Positions 1 to 11,929 of a DNA stretch of 64,000 nucleotides are shown here, piece by piece. Location of the stretch: NCBI RefSeq assembly GCF_965363235.1, contig NC_134849.1:46508122-46572121 (forward strand). The letters are read 5' to 3'. The position numbers and the translations under genes were made by a program. Every line of letters begins with the position of its first letter. The stretch's first letter is position 1. This DNA comes from Mytilus galloprovincialis. Lineage: Eukaryota; Mollusca; Bivalvia; Mytilida; Mytilidae. The notes beneath the pieces are model-generated. The model did not search any database. It saw only the letters and a list, made by a program, of their open reading frames with translations, and was not told the origin of the DNA.

Positions 1-124
1 CAATGAATGTTATCATTTCATAGAACACATACCATGCAGGTCAACATTTAAAACTAGTCTGATAGTCATTTATGAACTATTACCATGAAAGAATATTTTA
101 CATGTATATTATATGTTTACTTAG

Positions 125-3100
125 TTGGAAACCCCCAACTTATGGAAGAAATATTAGCAGAAAATAATTTACCAGTCCAAGTTAGATATGCAAGCTACAA
201 TATAGAGCTTAGATCTACTCTGGAAAGTATTAAAGGAGTAAATATACTGATCATGAAGACTTACGTTGAAGATAACATACAAGGGAACTGTTTAGAAGAT
301 GGTAATTATTAACTTTTTGAAAATTGCTAACTTAGATAAGATTTTCACATCCAAAAATTGAAACACCGTTCATAAAGATAGTTCTAACTTTCGAATGCAA
401 CAATAAGCAAAGACCATAAGTGAATAATGCATTTTGACGTCTCAATATACTAAAATGTATACAATTAGGTGATCGATAGTATTTACAGGCTTTTATTTGA
501 AGTTCTTATTTCTTATTCGTTATGTAACTAAAAAATAACAATTCTACCTGGTTGAATCCGTTTTCATGTGATCTTCAATTGATGACTGAACACGCATAAT
601 GCATGCGTAAACCAGATATAGCTAGAGATGGATTCCGCTTGAATTATGAGTGTTAAGTCGTCATTAAAAGAAAAAGAATGTCAACATTGAAGATGAAACA
701 AAGGTAAATCATTTAATTGACTGATGATTTGATACACAAAAACTCATTCTTATACAGGTAAAAACTATGATTAACATATGTTTTAAACTATTATATGAAA
801 TGACACAGACCTAGAAAAATTCAATTGCACGAGTTCGCTATCTATTTATATCCACATCTATGCTTATATCGCTTATATTTACTCAACAGTCTTCGGAGGT
901 AAACTCATTAGCTAATTAGATGTTTTTGAGATAAAAAATACATACGAAAAAATGATACATATTATCGAGCAAATGCCTTGTAAACTGTTTATTTTAGACT
1001 TTTAATGATTTAGATATACGTTTTAGTATGTTATAATCAAATATGAGAATTTGAGTCAAATCGAAGAAAACAGATGGACATCCAATGCCCCTTTAAGTAT
1101 TTTATGGGAATATCAGAACTTATTATGTAATGTTCATTGTTACATACATTTATGCATTATATTAATCAACAAGTAAATAAATTCAGTAGATAATCAAATG
1201 TAAAATTAGAGTCCGATTTTAATCACGTATTAATCATGTTAACTGTTCTTTCTTTTTTTTTATCGATAAGGACACAAAAGCGTCTGTTTCTTTTGCATTC
1301 GCCGAACAGCAAATTAGGATTTCAACTGGTGAAATTTATAAGTACACACTAATGTTATTTATTTATTTGAACCAAAATGGGCAAATTAATGTGACGAAAG
1401 GAAACGTAAATAAAAATACTTATTGATAGACATTTTTTAACAGAAAAGAAATTTTCCTCGGTTATCGTCACATCTCATCTGTTAGAAATAATAAAAATAT
1501 ACTTTTGACATTTCTGTTGGACTAAATATTTATATTTAAAAACCAATTCGTTTAATCGTAACAGATAGTAATTTTAGATAAAACATTGTTTTCAATTGTT
1601 TAAACACAATATTGAGGTATTTTAGGATTACTACTTTTATTAGATAACGAATAATAAGGAAGGAAGTTATTATTCTTCCTTGTTTAATTAAAATCAGTTG
1701 TTTTATTTAATATTTTATTTGAATATAAATAAACTCATCATATATACCCTCAGAACATTCGATCAAAAGATAAGTCAAAAAGGGTATGGGGTGTTATTAA
1801 AATATTTTAATAATAAAATTTACTGATAGCAATTATTAGTACATGTGCAATTACAAGCAATAGCAGATGCCATTCCGGTCATATGGTAACAGCAGCTATT
1901 TCGAAACTTTCAAGCCCTTAACTGCACATGATTTTACTCTTGACATGTCACATTTCTGTTAAGTGTCATTACAGTTTGAACATATTTCAGTTTCACAATG
2001 TAACTGTTTACATGGCAACTGTCACCGATTTAATAAAATTAAAGTAGATGCCCATTATCTCATGGTGGTTATTTAAATTTTTTTACTAAGTTCGGTTTTG
2101 TCGTCTCTGAGAATTGAGGCGGACAAAAAATGGAAGATTAATATGAATAGTGATAGTAAAATTAAATAATTTTTTTTCGGGTGACATGACTGTACTACTG
2201 GTATTAAGAGTGAAAATTGACTGATAATCTGAGATTGAATGAACGATGTTCGCTTCTCTTGTTTTTATTTTAAATTTGCCAAAAAATTAGAATCCTATGG
2301 TTTTATCCATGTAGTGCAATTAAAAGATTTGCCTGCTCATCCCTACTTTTATTTCCATAATGAGATTAGATATAGTTTAAAATGTCATACTAGCAAGTCT
2401 TATAAAATCCTTGATATTTTTTTTATCGTTTTTATTTCCTTTAATTATATAGCATCAATTTATAATAGTCTTAGTACGATGCAAGAAAATGTCGAAGTTT
2501 CATAAACTTTTATGAAGTTTTGACAAAGTTGTTGATGACTTACACATTTTTGCCACAGACTGAACCCACATGCTGACGCCGACGCTGATAAATAAGATAA
2601 TCAGATAATCAGATAATCAGATAATCAAATGTAAAAAGAGAGTCCGATTTTTATCACGTATTAATCATTTCAATTGTTCTTCCTTATTTATCGATATGGA
2701 AACAAGAGCGTCTGTTTCTTTTGCATTCGCCGAACAACAAGTTACGAATTTAACTGGTTATATTTTAAGTACATATCAATTTCATTAATCTTTTTGAACA
2801 AAAATGGGCAAATCAATAAGACGAAAGTAAACGTATATAAACAAACTTATTGATATGATTTTTTTTAACAGAAAAGAAATTTTCATCGGTTAAATAACAA
2901 TCTTGTACTTTTGACATTTTTCTTGGACCCAAAATACTTATATTTGAACACCAATTCGTTTAATCGTAACAGATAGTCATTTTAGATAAAACACTGTCTT
3001 CAATTGCTAAAACAAAATGTTGAAGTATTTTAGGATTACTACTTTTATTAGATAACGCATTATGAGGAAGGAAGTAATTATTCTTCCTTGTTTAATTAAA

Positions 3101-6100
3101 ATCAGTTTTATTCAACATTTTATTTGAATATACATAAACTCACCATAGATACTCACTGAACATTCGGTCAAAAGATACGTTTAAAAGAGTATAAGGTGTT
3201 ATTAAAATATTTATTGATTATAAAAGATAGGAATAGCAATTAAATGTGCAATTACAAGCAATAGCAGATGCCATTTTGGTCATATGGTAACAGCAGCTAT
3301 TTCGAAACTTTCAAGCCCTTAAACTGCACATGATTTTATTCATAACATGTCACATTTCTGTTAAGTGTCATTACAGTTTGAACATATTGCAGTTTCACAA
3401 TGTTACTGTTTCCATGGCAACTGTGACCGATTTAAAAAAAGATAAACTAGTTGCCCATTATCTCATGGAGGTTATTTCAATTTTTTATTAAGTTCGGTGT
3501 TGTTGTCTCTTCGAATTAAGGCTGACAAAAAAGTGGAAGAATAAATCAAATAAAGATATCAACGATAGTTAAATTAAAATAGTTTGTTCCCGTGACATAA
3601 ATAAACTACTTTTCTCGTTTGAATTGTTTTACATTGTCTTATCGGGGCCTATTATAGCTGACTATGCGGTATGGGCTTTGCTCATTGTTGAAGGCCGTAC
3701 GGTGACCTATAGTTGTTAATGTCTGTGTCATTTTGGTCTTTTGTGGATAGTTGTCTCATTGGCAATCATACCACATCTTCTTTTTTATACTATATACATT
3801 TTTTGTATAGCTGACTATGCGGAATGGGCTTTGCTCATTGTTCAAGGCCGTATTGTGACCTAAAGTTGTTAATTTCTGTGTCATTTTGGTCCCTTGTGGA
3901 CGGTTGTCTCATTGGCAATCATACCACATCTTCTTTTTTATACATCAGTTAAGTGTGAAAATTGACATGATAATCGAATGTTGTCTGAGATGAACTGATG
4001 GATAAATCCACAGGTTCCGAATATCTGGCAAAAATTCAAAACACAAAGGGAGCAAACTTCCCGATCCTTATGATGTTTTGAATTTTCACCAGATATTCAG
4101 AATCCTATGGTTTTATCCATGTTGTGCCATTCAAAAGTGTGCCCGCTAACCCCTGCTTGTCTTTCTGTCATTTGATTACATATTGTTAAAAAATGTCATA
4201 TTATAATGTCTTATAAAATATTTGATATTTTTCTAGAGAGATTTATTCCCGCCAAATTTGCAGTTGCTAATATCTCGTTATTTTAACTGTGTACATTTAT
4301 GACAGTCCTGGTTAAATACGAGGACATTTTCAAGTTTCATAAACTTCCATTAAGTTTTGACAAAGTTGTTGATGTCTTATAAATTTTTGCCACAGACTGA
4401 ACCCACATGCTGACGCCGACGCCAAAAATAAAAATTATAAATGATATGTTTTCGCGTATATTAATTAAAAACTTCAATGTTTAACAATAAACTCATTATA
4501 AATACCAGGATTAAAACTGTCTACGCCAGGCGTTCGTTTTGTCTTCAAAAGACTCATCATTGACGCTCGAATAAAAAAAAGTTATAGGCCAAATCAAGTA
4601 CAAAATTGAAGATGATTCAGGATCCCACATTCCTAAAAGTTTAGCCAAAGAAGCGAATGAAATCTATTCCTGGGGTAAAAGAAGTGACGCCAATTCTATC
4701 AAATCCAAAATACAATTTAAAAGTGAATATTCAATTACAGGTGTAATATCCCCGATATCAGCACTGGTGGCTCTATGTCCAGATATATCAGTATCTATCA
4801 TTACTGGATACACACATAAACCGCAAGAACAGTTCCAGGATAAGCTGAGATCAATGGACATTTTTGTACAGAAGAATATCAAATTTCAGGATAACGAAGG
4901 TAGCCCAGGTAAACATATATTACTGTTGGTTAATATTGGAACAGTGTTTGTGTACATTTATGAAATTATATATCACGAAATAAAAAAAAAACAAAGTTAT
5001 TCGGTATTTTTCAAAAAGAATAAAAGAGGATAAGGGGAATATGTCAGTGAGTGTACAAACCAACGATAAAGAAAAACCAACTGAAATATTGATGTAAAAT
5101 ACAGTGTCCATAGATAAAATCTGCCATATTTCTGACTTGTTACAAGACATTTTATGAAAAAAAAACAATTGTGGTTGAACCATGTGTTATGGCTAGCCAA
5201 ACCTCCTGTATGTATGGTCATGTTAAAAATACCTCTAAAATTACAACACCCAGCATAGAGAAATCCATAAATAAATGAAATAAAAGTACATAATAACTTG
5301 GACACCGCAGAATAACAACGTACACTTCCAAAGAATTTACGACATCACACCAGGACACCATAAACAAAATATAAACTATACGTCACAAAGATTGACGTAT
5401 TTTTTTGTGACGTTTATATTATTACAGGTAAAATTTAAAAACCTGATTAATATATTATGCAGGAGTATAAAAGACCAGCCAACATTTTTCCACATGAAAA
5501 TAAAAATAAAAATAAAACACTATGAGTTTTCAAACATCCATGTATATGTCGATGGTTGATATAAAAAATAAATTGATTGTTATTGATTACATTTTAATAA
5601 GAGAAAATACATTTTTTTTGCAGAACTTACCAAATTTGAAAGAGGTGCGAAAACTACGGGAACAGGAAATGCTGTACCTCCAGATTTACTTCCACGTGAT
5701 TACAGTCATGGCGGTGACTATAATGATGTACCGCCAAAGCTAATTCCTAGACAAAAAAGTAAAAGTGTAAGTGATGAAGAAGACGACATTTATGAAGCCT
5801 TACCCGAACCTGATCCAGAGTGGTTACCGCCTCGACCCCAAAAGTATTCCGCAGAAAAAAGACCCCCATTACCAGCGCGACCGTATGATTCATTAAGTGC
5901 AGTTGTGGAGGATCAGAACTATCGTGTGATGCATGCAGACGAAAGTGTGAATTTAGACTCATCTGACAATTATATGTACATCAGTGAAACATGTGCATCT
6001 GACAGTGATTATAACTCGTCCACAAACAGCTGGTCAGCTGGATCGTCCAAGTCTTTTGTCACTGAGAAATCTGTGCAGGAGATACTAAGTATTCTAAAAA

Positions 6101-6264
6101 CACTTAACTTGTCAAAGTATTGCAAGGAATTCGCAGCCCAACTAGTCGACGGTGCTGTTCTGCAGGAATTGAATGAAGAAATTTTGCGAAAAGATTTCAA
6201 TTTCATGCATGTTGAAGCTGTCAGACTTATGAAATATGTAAGATCTGGTCACATTCCCAAATAA
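125..6264 (+). CDS. GAREM-like adaptor (CABIT + SAM), copy 1, 3' part
   Basis: Three exons are visible: 125-301, 4741-4908 and 5624-6264, all joined in phase 1 with AG/GT borders. Upstream exons lie outside the window. The first two exons encode the later half of a CABIT-type domain (GNPQLMEEILAENNLPVQVRYA..., then VISPISALVALCPDISVSIITGY...). The last exon encodes a linker with two proline motifs (WLPPRPQ, RPPLPARPYD), tyrosine sites (DDIYEALPE, DNYMYISET) and a C-terminal SAM domain of about 70 residues ending RSGHIPK. CABIT followed by proline-rich linker and SAM is the layout of GAREM proteins, which bind Grb2 and feed receptor tyrosine kinase signals to ERK in the cytoplasm. That role is known for vertebrate GAREM and inferred here. 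The stop codon overlaps an AATAAA (6260-6265). A paralogue with the same exon phases lies at 19033-23065 on the other strand. Confidence 0.8.
1190..2600 (+). repeat. Tandem duplication unit 1 (~1.4 kb)
   Basis: This unit aligns along its length with 2617-4437. Shared blocks occur in the same order: GAGTCCGATTTT near the start, CGTCTGTTTCTTTTGCATTC, the stretch around GCAATTACAAGCAATAGCAG, TCCTATGGTTTTATCCATG, and the end block ACTGAACCCACATGCTGACG. The copies differ by many substitutions and small indels, so the duplication is not recent. Confidence 0.85.
2617..4437 (+). repeat. Tandem duplication unit 2, with SINE-like insertions
   Basis: This is the second unit of the intronic duplication. 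It is longer than the first because two tandem copies of a SINE-like repeat (about 3612-3788 and 3808-3945) sit in it, and because of a small local inverted repeat at about 3998-4100 (CCACAGGTTCCGAATATCTGG against its complement). Confidence 0.8.
3612..3945 (+). repeat. SINE-like family A, two tandem copies
   Basis: Two copies of a short interspersed repeat lie head to tail. Both contain GCTGACTATGCGG, then GGCCGTA, then TTGTTAAT.TCTGTGTCATTT, and end in GTTGTCTCATTGGCAATCAT followed by an ACCACATCTTC tail and T-run. The first copy also carries the 5' block CTCGTTTGAATTG. The same family recurs at least eight more times in this window in both orientations. I see no clear tRNA A/B box in it, so its RNA class is undetermined. 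Confidence 0.75.
4500..4700 (+). repeat. Dispersed repeat family C (GACGCGCGTTTCG type)
   Basis: This is a diverged copy of a family with the order ACCAGGATTA..., GCCAG(A)CG, CGTTCGTTTTGTC, AAGACTCATCA, TGACGCTC, then CAAATCA.GTACAAA.TTGAAGA, GGATCC, and TCTATTCCTGGGGTAA. Other copies occur at about 10175-10300, 11060-11125, 31105-31232, 33525-33655 and, reversed, 34310-34410. This copy runs to within about 40 bases of the acceptor of the exon at 4741. Confidence 0.65.
5370..5420. promoter_or_regulatory. Inverted repeat carrying CRE-like TGACG sites
   Basis: ACGTCACAAA and its complement TTTGTGACGT flank a third GACGT in an intron of GAREM-like copy 1. The arms extend into ATAAAC/GTTTAT. The TGACGTnn half-sites resemble CREB/ATF sites, but no function is shown by sequence alone. 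Confidence 0.35.
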
Positions 6265-8039
6265 AGAAAACATTCAAACAAACTTCGAATTCATGTGCAT
6301 ATCTTGATTCATGTGCATATCTTGATTCAGAGTTCATTATTTATTGAGAAATTATCATAATTAGGAGAAATAATTAATGGATAAAATCATTCTAAGATGT
6401 AATATACCATCTGCTACGCATTGAAAAACTAGAATTTTATATGTTTCGTTATATTACTATTATAATCTTTGCAAATTGACAATAATTGAAGAAATATAAG
6501 GCTTTTCATGATTATTCAAGGCTATTCATATTTGGTATGTTTCTTTTTAAAATATGGGATTCCATTATTTCGAAGGTCATCATATCCTCATTATTGGTAA
6601 GAATATCTTAATGTTTTTTTTTTAAGTTTGTAAATAACATTACTGAGCTGTATAAATTGTACTGTTGCATTGACAAATTAAGTAACTCAATTATTTGAAT
6701 TTAGTTATACTTAACTACATTAGGTTGTTAAATGGTCCAATTCCAGAATAATTTTTTTTAATCATTTCTTCATTTCCATTAAGATTTTATTTTTTCTTAC
6801 ATTTTTACACTTTTCACATCAAACTGTATTGAGGTGTATTTTAATGTTTAAGGAAGTAAACATAGCTACTTAGAAACATTATACAACCATCAAACACTTA
6901 AAATGATTAAGGTATTTAATTTAAACAAATAAAAGGAAAAGACACTCACGTTTATTGCAGTTTTTTGTTATTCTAGATGAAACCTTTATGGATACTTATA
7001 AAACTTAAAAGGAAATTACTGAACTATTATAATTTACAGTACAAGATGATTTGTGCAAATACAGAAACATAATTTAATTTAACTGATAAGCAAATATACC
7101 CCGTAGAAATAATACATTTAATCGCGCTCGATTTAATGTTATTCTCTATCTTTGCGGGTGTAGTATTCGCATATTGGTTCGATTAAAAAATATGCAAACA
7201 TGTGTCATGGTGATAGAAAACAAACAAAAGTATATTTTTATGTATACTGAATGAACTGCAGAAAATCGTCAAAAGTAACAACCAATGCACCCGCTATTAA
7301 CATTTTGTTGGGAATAGGATTTTTATTCGGACAAACAGTATCAAAAACTATCTGTGTTTTCGGTATAATAAACAGGAACAATATCAAATTAACTTGTGCT
7401 TATTCAAACTAATTTACAAAAGCAATTTTGATAACTTCCCTGTTGAAACAATCGGTTTTCAGAATATTTATTCAATGTGTTTGGTTTTTTTTAATATGCA
7501 CACAATTCAGATAAATGGCGAATGTAAATTTGACAAGGGTGTGATTGTAATTCGAATTCGCATTATTACAGTTTTTAAAAAACATAATAAACAATAGACA
7601 ATATCCAGTTCAAAACTAATAAACAAGTTTTGTAGACGTTTATTTTTTTTTTATTTTTTTTTTTTTTATCAAAAATAGAACATAGAAAATAGAGGCAGAC
7701 CAACATATACCTGAATACCTCAGGCGCAGATCAGGCTATTTTCAAAAGAGGGTTTGAAACCCCAGGAACATAATGAAACGTTTAAATAACTAACAAAATA
7801 AATTAAGAAAAAAGGGAGGGTTCCAACTCCAAGATCATCATCTTGATTCCGCAAATGCACGTGAAAAGAACGCAGCATGCTTCTTGTGTTTTAACATTGA
7901 AAAAAGATAGTCTAGTACAAAACGTTCAATAGTTTACAAGATTTTTATGTAATTTTTATCCAGAGTACATGACATAGAGTAAATGAGTTCGAGCATTTTC
8001 AATAAAAGTTCTCTCTTCATCTTGAAATAAACAAAGAAC
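6265..8039. other. AT-rich intergenic stretch
   Basis: I see no gene here. A 19-bp tandem duplication (TTCATGTGCATATCTTGA) follows the end of the GAREM-like gene at about 6290-6330, and a long T-rich run lies at about 7639-7668. Short open frames show no domain character. Confidence 0.6.
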
Positions 8040-8245
8040 ACTTACCCTTCCGGAGCACCTGAGATCACCCCTAGTTTTTGGTGGGGTTCGTGTTGTTTAT
8101 TCTTTAGTTTTCTATGTTGTGTCGTGTGTACTATTGTTTTTCTGTTTGTCTTTTTTATTTTTAGCCATGGCGTTGTCAGTTTGTTTTAGATTTATGAGTT
8201 TGACTGTCCCTTTGGTATCTTTCGTCCCTCTTTTATCCGTCTAAT
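8040..8245 (+). repeat. Dispersed repeat family B
   Basis: This copy begins CTTCCGGAGCACCTGAGATC and passes through GGGGTTCGTGTTG, TTTTCTATGTTGTGTCGTG, GCCATGGCGTTGTCAG and TTTGACTGTCCCTTTGGTA. Reverse copies lie at about 10310-10740, 11115-11585 and 39550-39735, and diverged forward copies at about 25268-25425 and 25695-25800. Confidence 0.75.
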
Positions 8246-10174
8246 TGCGAATACCAAAATCCCAGACCGTAGATGTACTATTTGATTAACAACGATACAC
8301 AAATATCGTTCGTTGTCGATTTTTTTTTATAATGGCGTTAAAAAAATAAATTTTCAATAGTATTACTAAACTTATAACATAAGTTGTCCTTTGTTTACGT
8401 TTGGCCATATTTGATTATCCGGTACATTTCTTAAATCATTTTAAGATTGTCACAATCTTCGTCAGTAGAAGATACGAAATGTAATCAAGATCAATATATT
8501 TTAACGTTGTGTCAACAGAGATATATAGTGTAATGTATGTCTATGTTGTACATTAATCAACTTCAAAATAAAAATAAAAGTATCTAACAAAAAACTTGTA
8601 TAAATAAAATTAACTGATACTTCTATAAAACGTTGTAAAATTATTTGGAATAATTGAATCCTCATAAAAGAAAAGAATTATACTATGCAAGTTAAAAGAA
8701 AATATATATGACTTATGGCTAAAGAAATAATAAAAAGTTGTAAAGCGAGTTTTTCAAATCGTTCTTTGATAGATTTTGCATTCAGGAAACATTTTTAATA
8801 AGCATTCCATTGGCATTTGATACCACATGATGCCAACGAAACTATAGATATCGAAAAATCAAGCGGATGTTTGATATAAAGAGTTGCCGAAACTCATATA
8901 TGACATCCATTCGCGTCTTTTTAATGCAATAGTTCTCTTGAACTGAGGTATAATTTTGTGTATAGAATGTTATTATGGATAATTCTATTAGAGTAGATTT
9001 ATCAGGCAAGGATAGTGGATACGTTAAGTTTTAATTGAAACAGATTTGATTTTCAGTAAATAAGGATACATAATGTTTATTTTGAAATCTCAATCTTGTT
9101 ACATATTTATATTTGAATTCTATCAATTCCATTGCAATTTCGGTTATAAACTGATGTTTATCATTTGTGTATATACACTTAATGATACATGGTTTTATTC
9201 TAAGAAATTCAAATTTGCATTAGAATGGTAACAACATTTACACAATTGCCATGTACCATAGTGTATAAGAAAACATATCGCAGCGGCGCACAGCTGTACA
9301 TGTTTCTTTTTCGTTAATTATATTCTTGTTTGTTTAATTACTTGCCATTTTGTTTTTTATTGCATTTTATGACCTGTTTAAGTTAAATAAATATTCTTGT
9401 AAACTGTCTTTATTCTTTCAGTCGGTGTACTAGATGTCAGGTAAAAGGAATTTGGTTAAAATCTATTTATACCAGAAAATTGAAGAAGATTGCATAATTT
9501 GTTGATAAACAGTTTTATTTTTGTCATTCATCATTGTTATAGATTTTGTTAGTCGTTAATAGTTTCTTCCAATATGTGTCTCCAGTATAGAAATATAAAT
9601 AAGTAGAAATGATATGATAACTAATAAACAACCGGTATCATCCTTAAATCAAAGAGAGAGGATGTAAACAATTAAAGGACATTGAAAAATCTTTAACAAT
9701 TCGCAAAATCCATATCCAAAGCTACAAAAAGACCACTATGAAAAAATGTCAAACAATTTAACCGACACCAAATACAAGTGCAGACCAAACGAGTTTCCAA
9801 AAACTATTTTAAAGGTAGAACGGCCAGAATTAATTATAAGGGAATAGATGTACAAAACTGTTCTTAAATTGAAATTTCTTAATACTACCAGAGTCTGTTC
9901 TTAAAAATAGGAACGTTCTAAACTGCTTAAATACGAGCAGCTATGAGCTGTGACCATTATTTAGAATAGTTCTTGACTACGAATGAATCAGGTTAAGGTA
10001 AATGTAGCTGTGTATTTGAAAGATAAAATGGTGAACTGCCACTGTGGTTAAGGTATACTAGTTATCTGTATTTCTTTATTTCTCCACAACGACACAAAAT
10101 TTAAATTAAAAATGCATTTGGTAAAGACAAAAAGATATCCCTTATATTTCATGTTATTATTAGAAAAAGTTTTA
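8246..10174. other. Gene-free stretch
   Basis: I find no coding exon, RNA gene or clear repeat boundary here beyond AT-rich simple sequence. Confidence 0.5.
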
Positions 10175-10300
10175 TAGTTATCAAAGGTATCAGGCTTATA
10201 ATTTGATACGTCAGACGCACGTTTCGTTTACATAACACTAATCAGTGACGCTCAGATCAATATAGTTAGAAAGCCAAACAAGTATAAAATTGAAGAGCAT
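10175..10300 (+). repeat. Dispersed repeat family C
   Basis: Contains TATCAAAGGTATCAGG, CGTCAGACGCACGTTTCG, ATCAGTGACGCTC and AAATTGAAGAGCATT in the family order. It directly abuts a reversed family B copy. Confidence 0.7.
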
Positions 10301-10309
10301 TAAAAAAAT

Positions 10310-10740
10310 ACCCAACAATAAGACTAAGCAGCACGAACCCCATCACAAACTGGGTGATTTCAGGTGCTCCGGAAAGGTAAGTAGATCCTGTGTGGCATCC
10401 GTCGTATTGCTCATGTTATAACAAACCCGGAAAATATCTAATTCGGTAGGTCACATTTTGGGTGAAAAGGGAAGTCGATTGTAGTTACGACATGAGGAAC
10501 ATATCCGATATCATCTGTGGAACGGTTATTCCATAACGGTCAACCAACTCGTGATGGCGTCCGTCCAATTTACGAAAGATGATTTCAACTTCACTTTTGA
10601 AACTCTTGGTGAGCAGCAACCCTCTTTCAAGGAAATCATGATAGGAAATACAAGCGAGAAAATATAGTATATAGGGAGATATGTGTTTTGTTTTCAACTG
10701 ACCCTAATTGTCAAATTTCTAGATGTAGGTCAAAATTTAC
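10310..10740 (-). repeat. Dispersed repeat family B, long reversed copy
   Basis: Reads ACGAACCCCATCAC, CAGGTGCTCCGGAAA, then a longer body with GTTACGACATGAGGAACATA, CGGTTATTCCATAACGG, CTCGTGATGGCGTCCGT and TCATGATAGGAAATACAAGC. The body shows that family B is longer than its usual ~200-bp fragments. The minus-strand open frame across 10485-10697 is part of the repeat. Confidence 0.7.
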
Positions 10741-11059
10741 GATATTCATAAGGGCGCAAGTTCCACACCAGGAAAGTCGCCTCCCAAAACATCAATATAA
10801 TAATAAACGGTATTCATTACAGAAACACCATTTGTAACAAAATTGACACTTTGATTTCTCTGGTGCTATTATTCCTGATTTTACCTAATAGAACCTTCAA
10901 GTATTTTGCAATGATGAGTAATGATACATAAAAAAACTGAATCCATCAAATGTTTGTAATTAAATAATCGCATACAGTACAGAAAATGAATTTGATAGAA
11001 AACCTGAATGTAAGTAAATTTTTCTGTCTAAAATTCAAGTTTTTCACTGAATACACACA

Positions 11060-11585
11060 TCATAGATACCAGAATTAAAGTTTTGAACGTCAGACGCGCG
11101 TTTCGTTTGCAAATAAATTCACGGAGGCTTAAAAGAGGGACGAAAGATACTAGAGGGACAGTCAAACTCATTAATCGAAAATAAACTGACAACGCCATGG
11201 CTAAAAATGAAAAAGACAAACAGACAAACAATAATACGCATGACACAACATAGAAAACTATAGAATAAGCAACACGAACCTCACCAAAAACAAGGGAGGA
11301 TCTCAGGTGCTCCAGAAGGGTAAGCAGATCCTGCTCCACATGTGGCAACCGTTGTGTTGCTCATGTTACAACAAATCCAGTAAATAGTCTAATTCAGTAG
11401 GTCACATTCATGAAAGGGAAGGGGATTGTAGTTACGACGTAAGGAACATATCCGATATCATGTGTGAAACGGTTATTCCATTATGGTAAACCAGCTCGTG
11501 ATGGCGTCCGTAAAATTTACGAAGGGATGATCTCAACTTCACCATATGGAACTTTTGGTTTAATAACTCCTAAAATAGGCAAAAT
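11060..11585 (-). repeat. Family B reversed copy with a family C fragment at its left edge
   Basis: The left edge (to about 11110) shows the family C start (CACACATCATAGATACC, GTCAGACGCGCGTTTCG). From about 11130 the reversed family B body follows: GAGGGACGAAAGATAC, GACAACGCCATGGCTAA, CAGGTGCTCCAGAAGGG, GTTACGACGTAAGGAACATA and CTCGTGATGGCGTCCGT. It resembles 10310-10740 closely. Confidence 0.7.
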
Positions 11586-11683
11586 CCAGTACACAGATAA
11601 AGTTCAATTTTTTGTCTTTGTATTTTATAAAATCTACAATCCTCAATGGATGAACAGGAGCCAACAATCATTCAAACAAATTC

Positions 11684-11929
11684 TGTATCCTTGGGGGACT
11701 TTTGTATATTAACAATGATTAAGGACACATATAATAACGAATAAGATAGTTTTTGTTGTAATATTTTGCACTCAAATAAAAATAACGTCTGCTACCCTCA
11801 TCGACAAGAAAAAAAAGAGAGAGTTAATATCAGTCCGGATACGAAATAACCCTTTCCGATTCCGGAATGATACAGATACCAGACTGTTAACTAGCAACCA
11901 TTATTCATAACGAAAAAATGTATATAACA
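11684..11929 (-). repeat. LTR, downstream (3') copy of the Ty3/gypsy element
   Basis: This 246-bp direct repeat matches 18209-18446. On the minus strand it opens TGTTATATAC and ends GGATACA, the usual TG...CA ends of an LTR. A purine-rich run lies just inside it. Confidence 0.88.

Larger units (their letters stand above)
302..4740 (+). other. Large intron of GAREM-like copy 1
   Basis: No exon is recognisable between 302 and 4740. The intron is made mostly of a direct tandem duplication (about 1190-2600 and 2617-4437), two SINE-like copies nested in the second unit, a short AGATAATC microsatellite at the joint (about 2597-2630), and a family C repeat just before the next exon. The open frame at 2239-2505 lies inside the duplicated unit and has no protein character. 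Confidence 0.7.

Noticed and set aside
11028-11348. Minus-strand 106-codon frame with hydrophobic stretches
   Set aside because: It lies within a reversed family B repeat and the same text occurs in the forward copy at 8040-8245.
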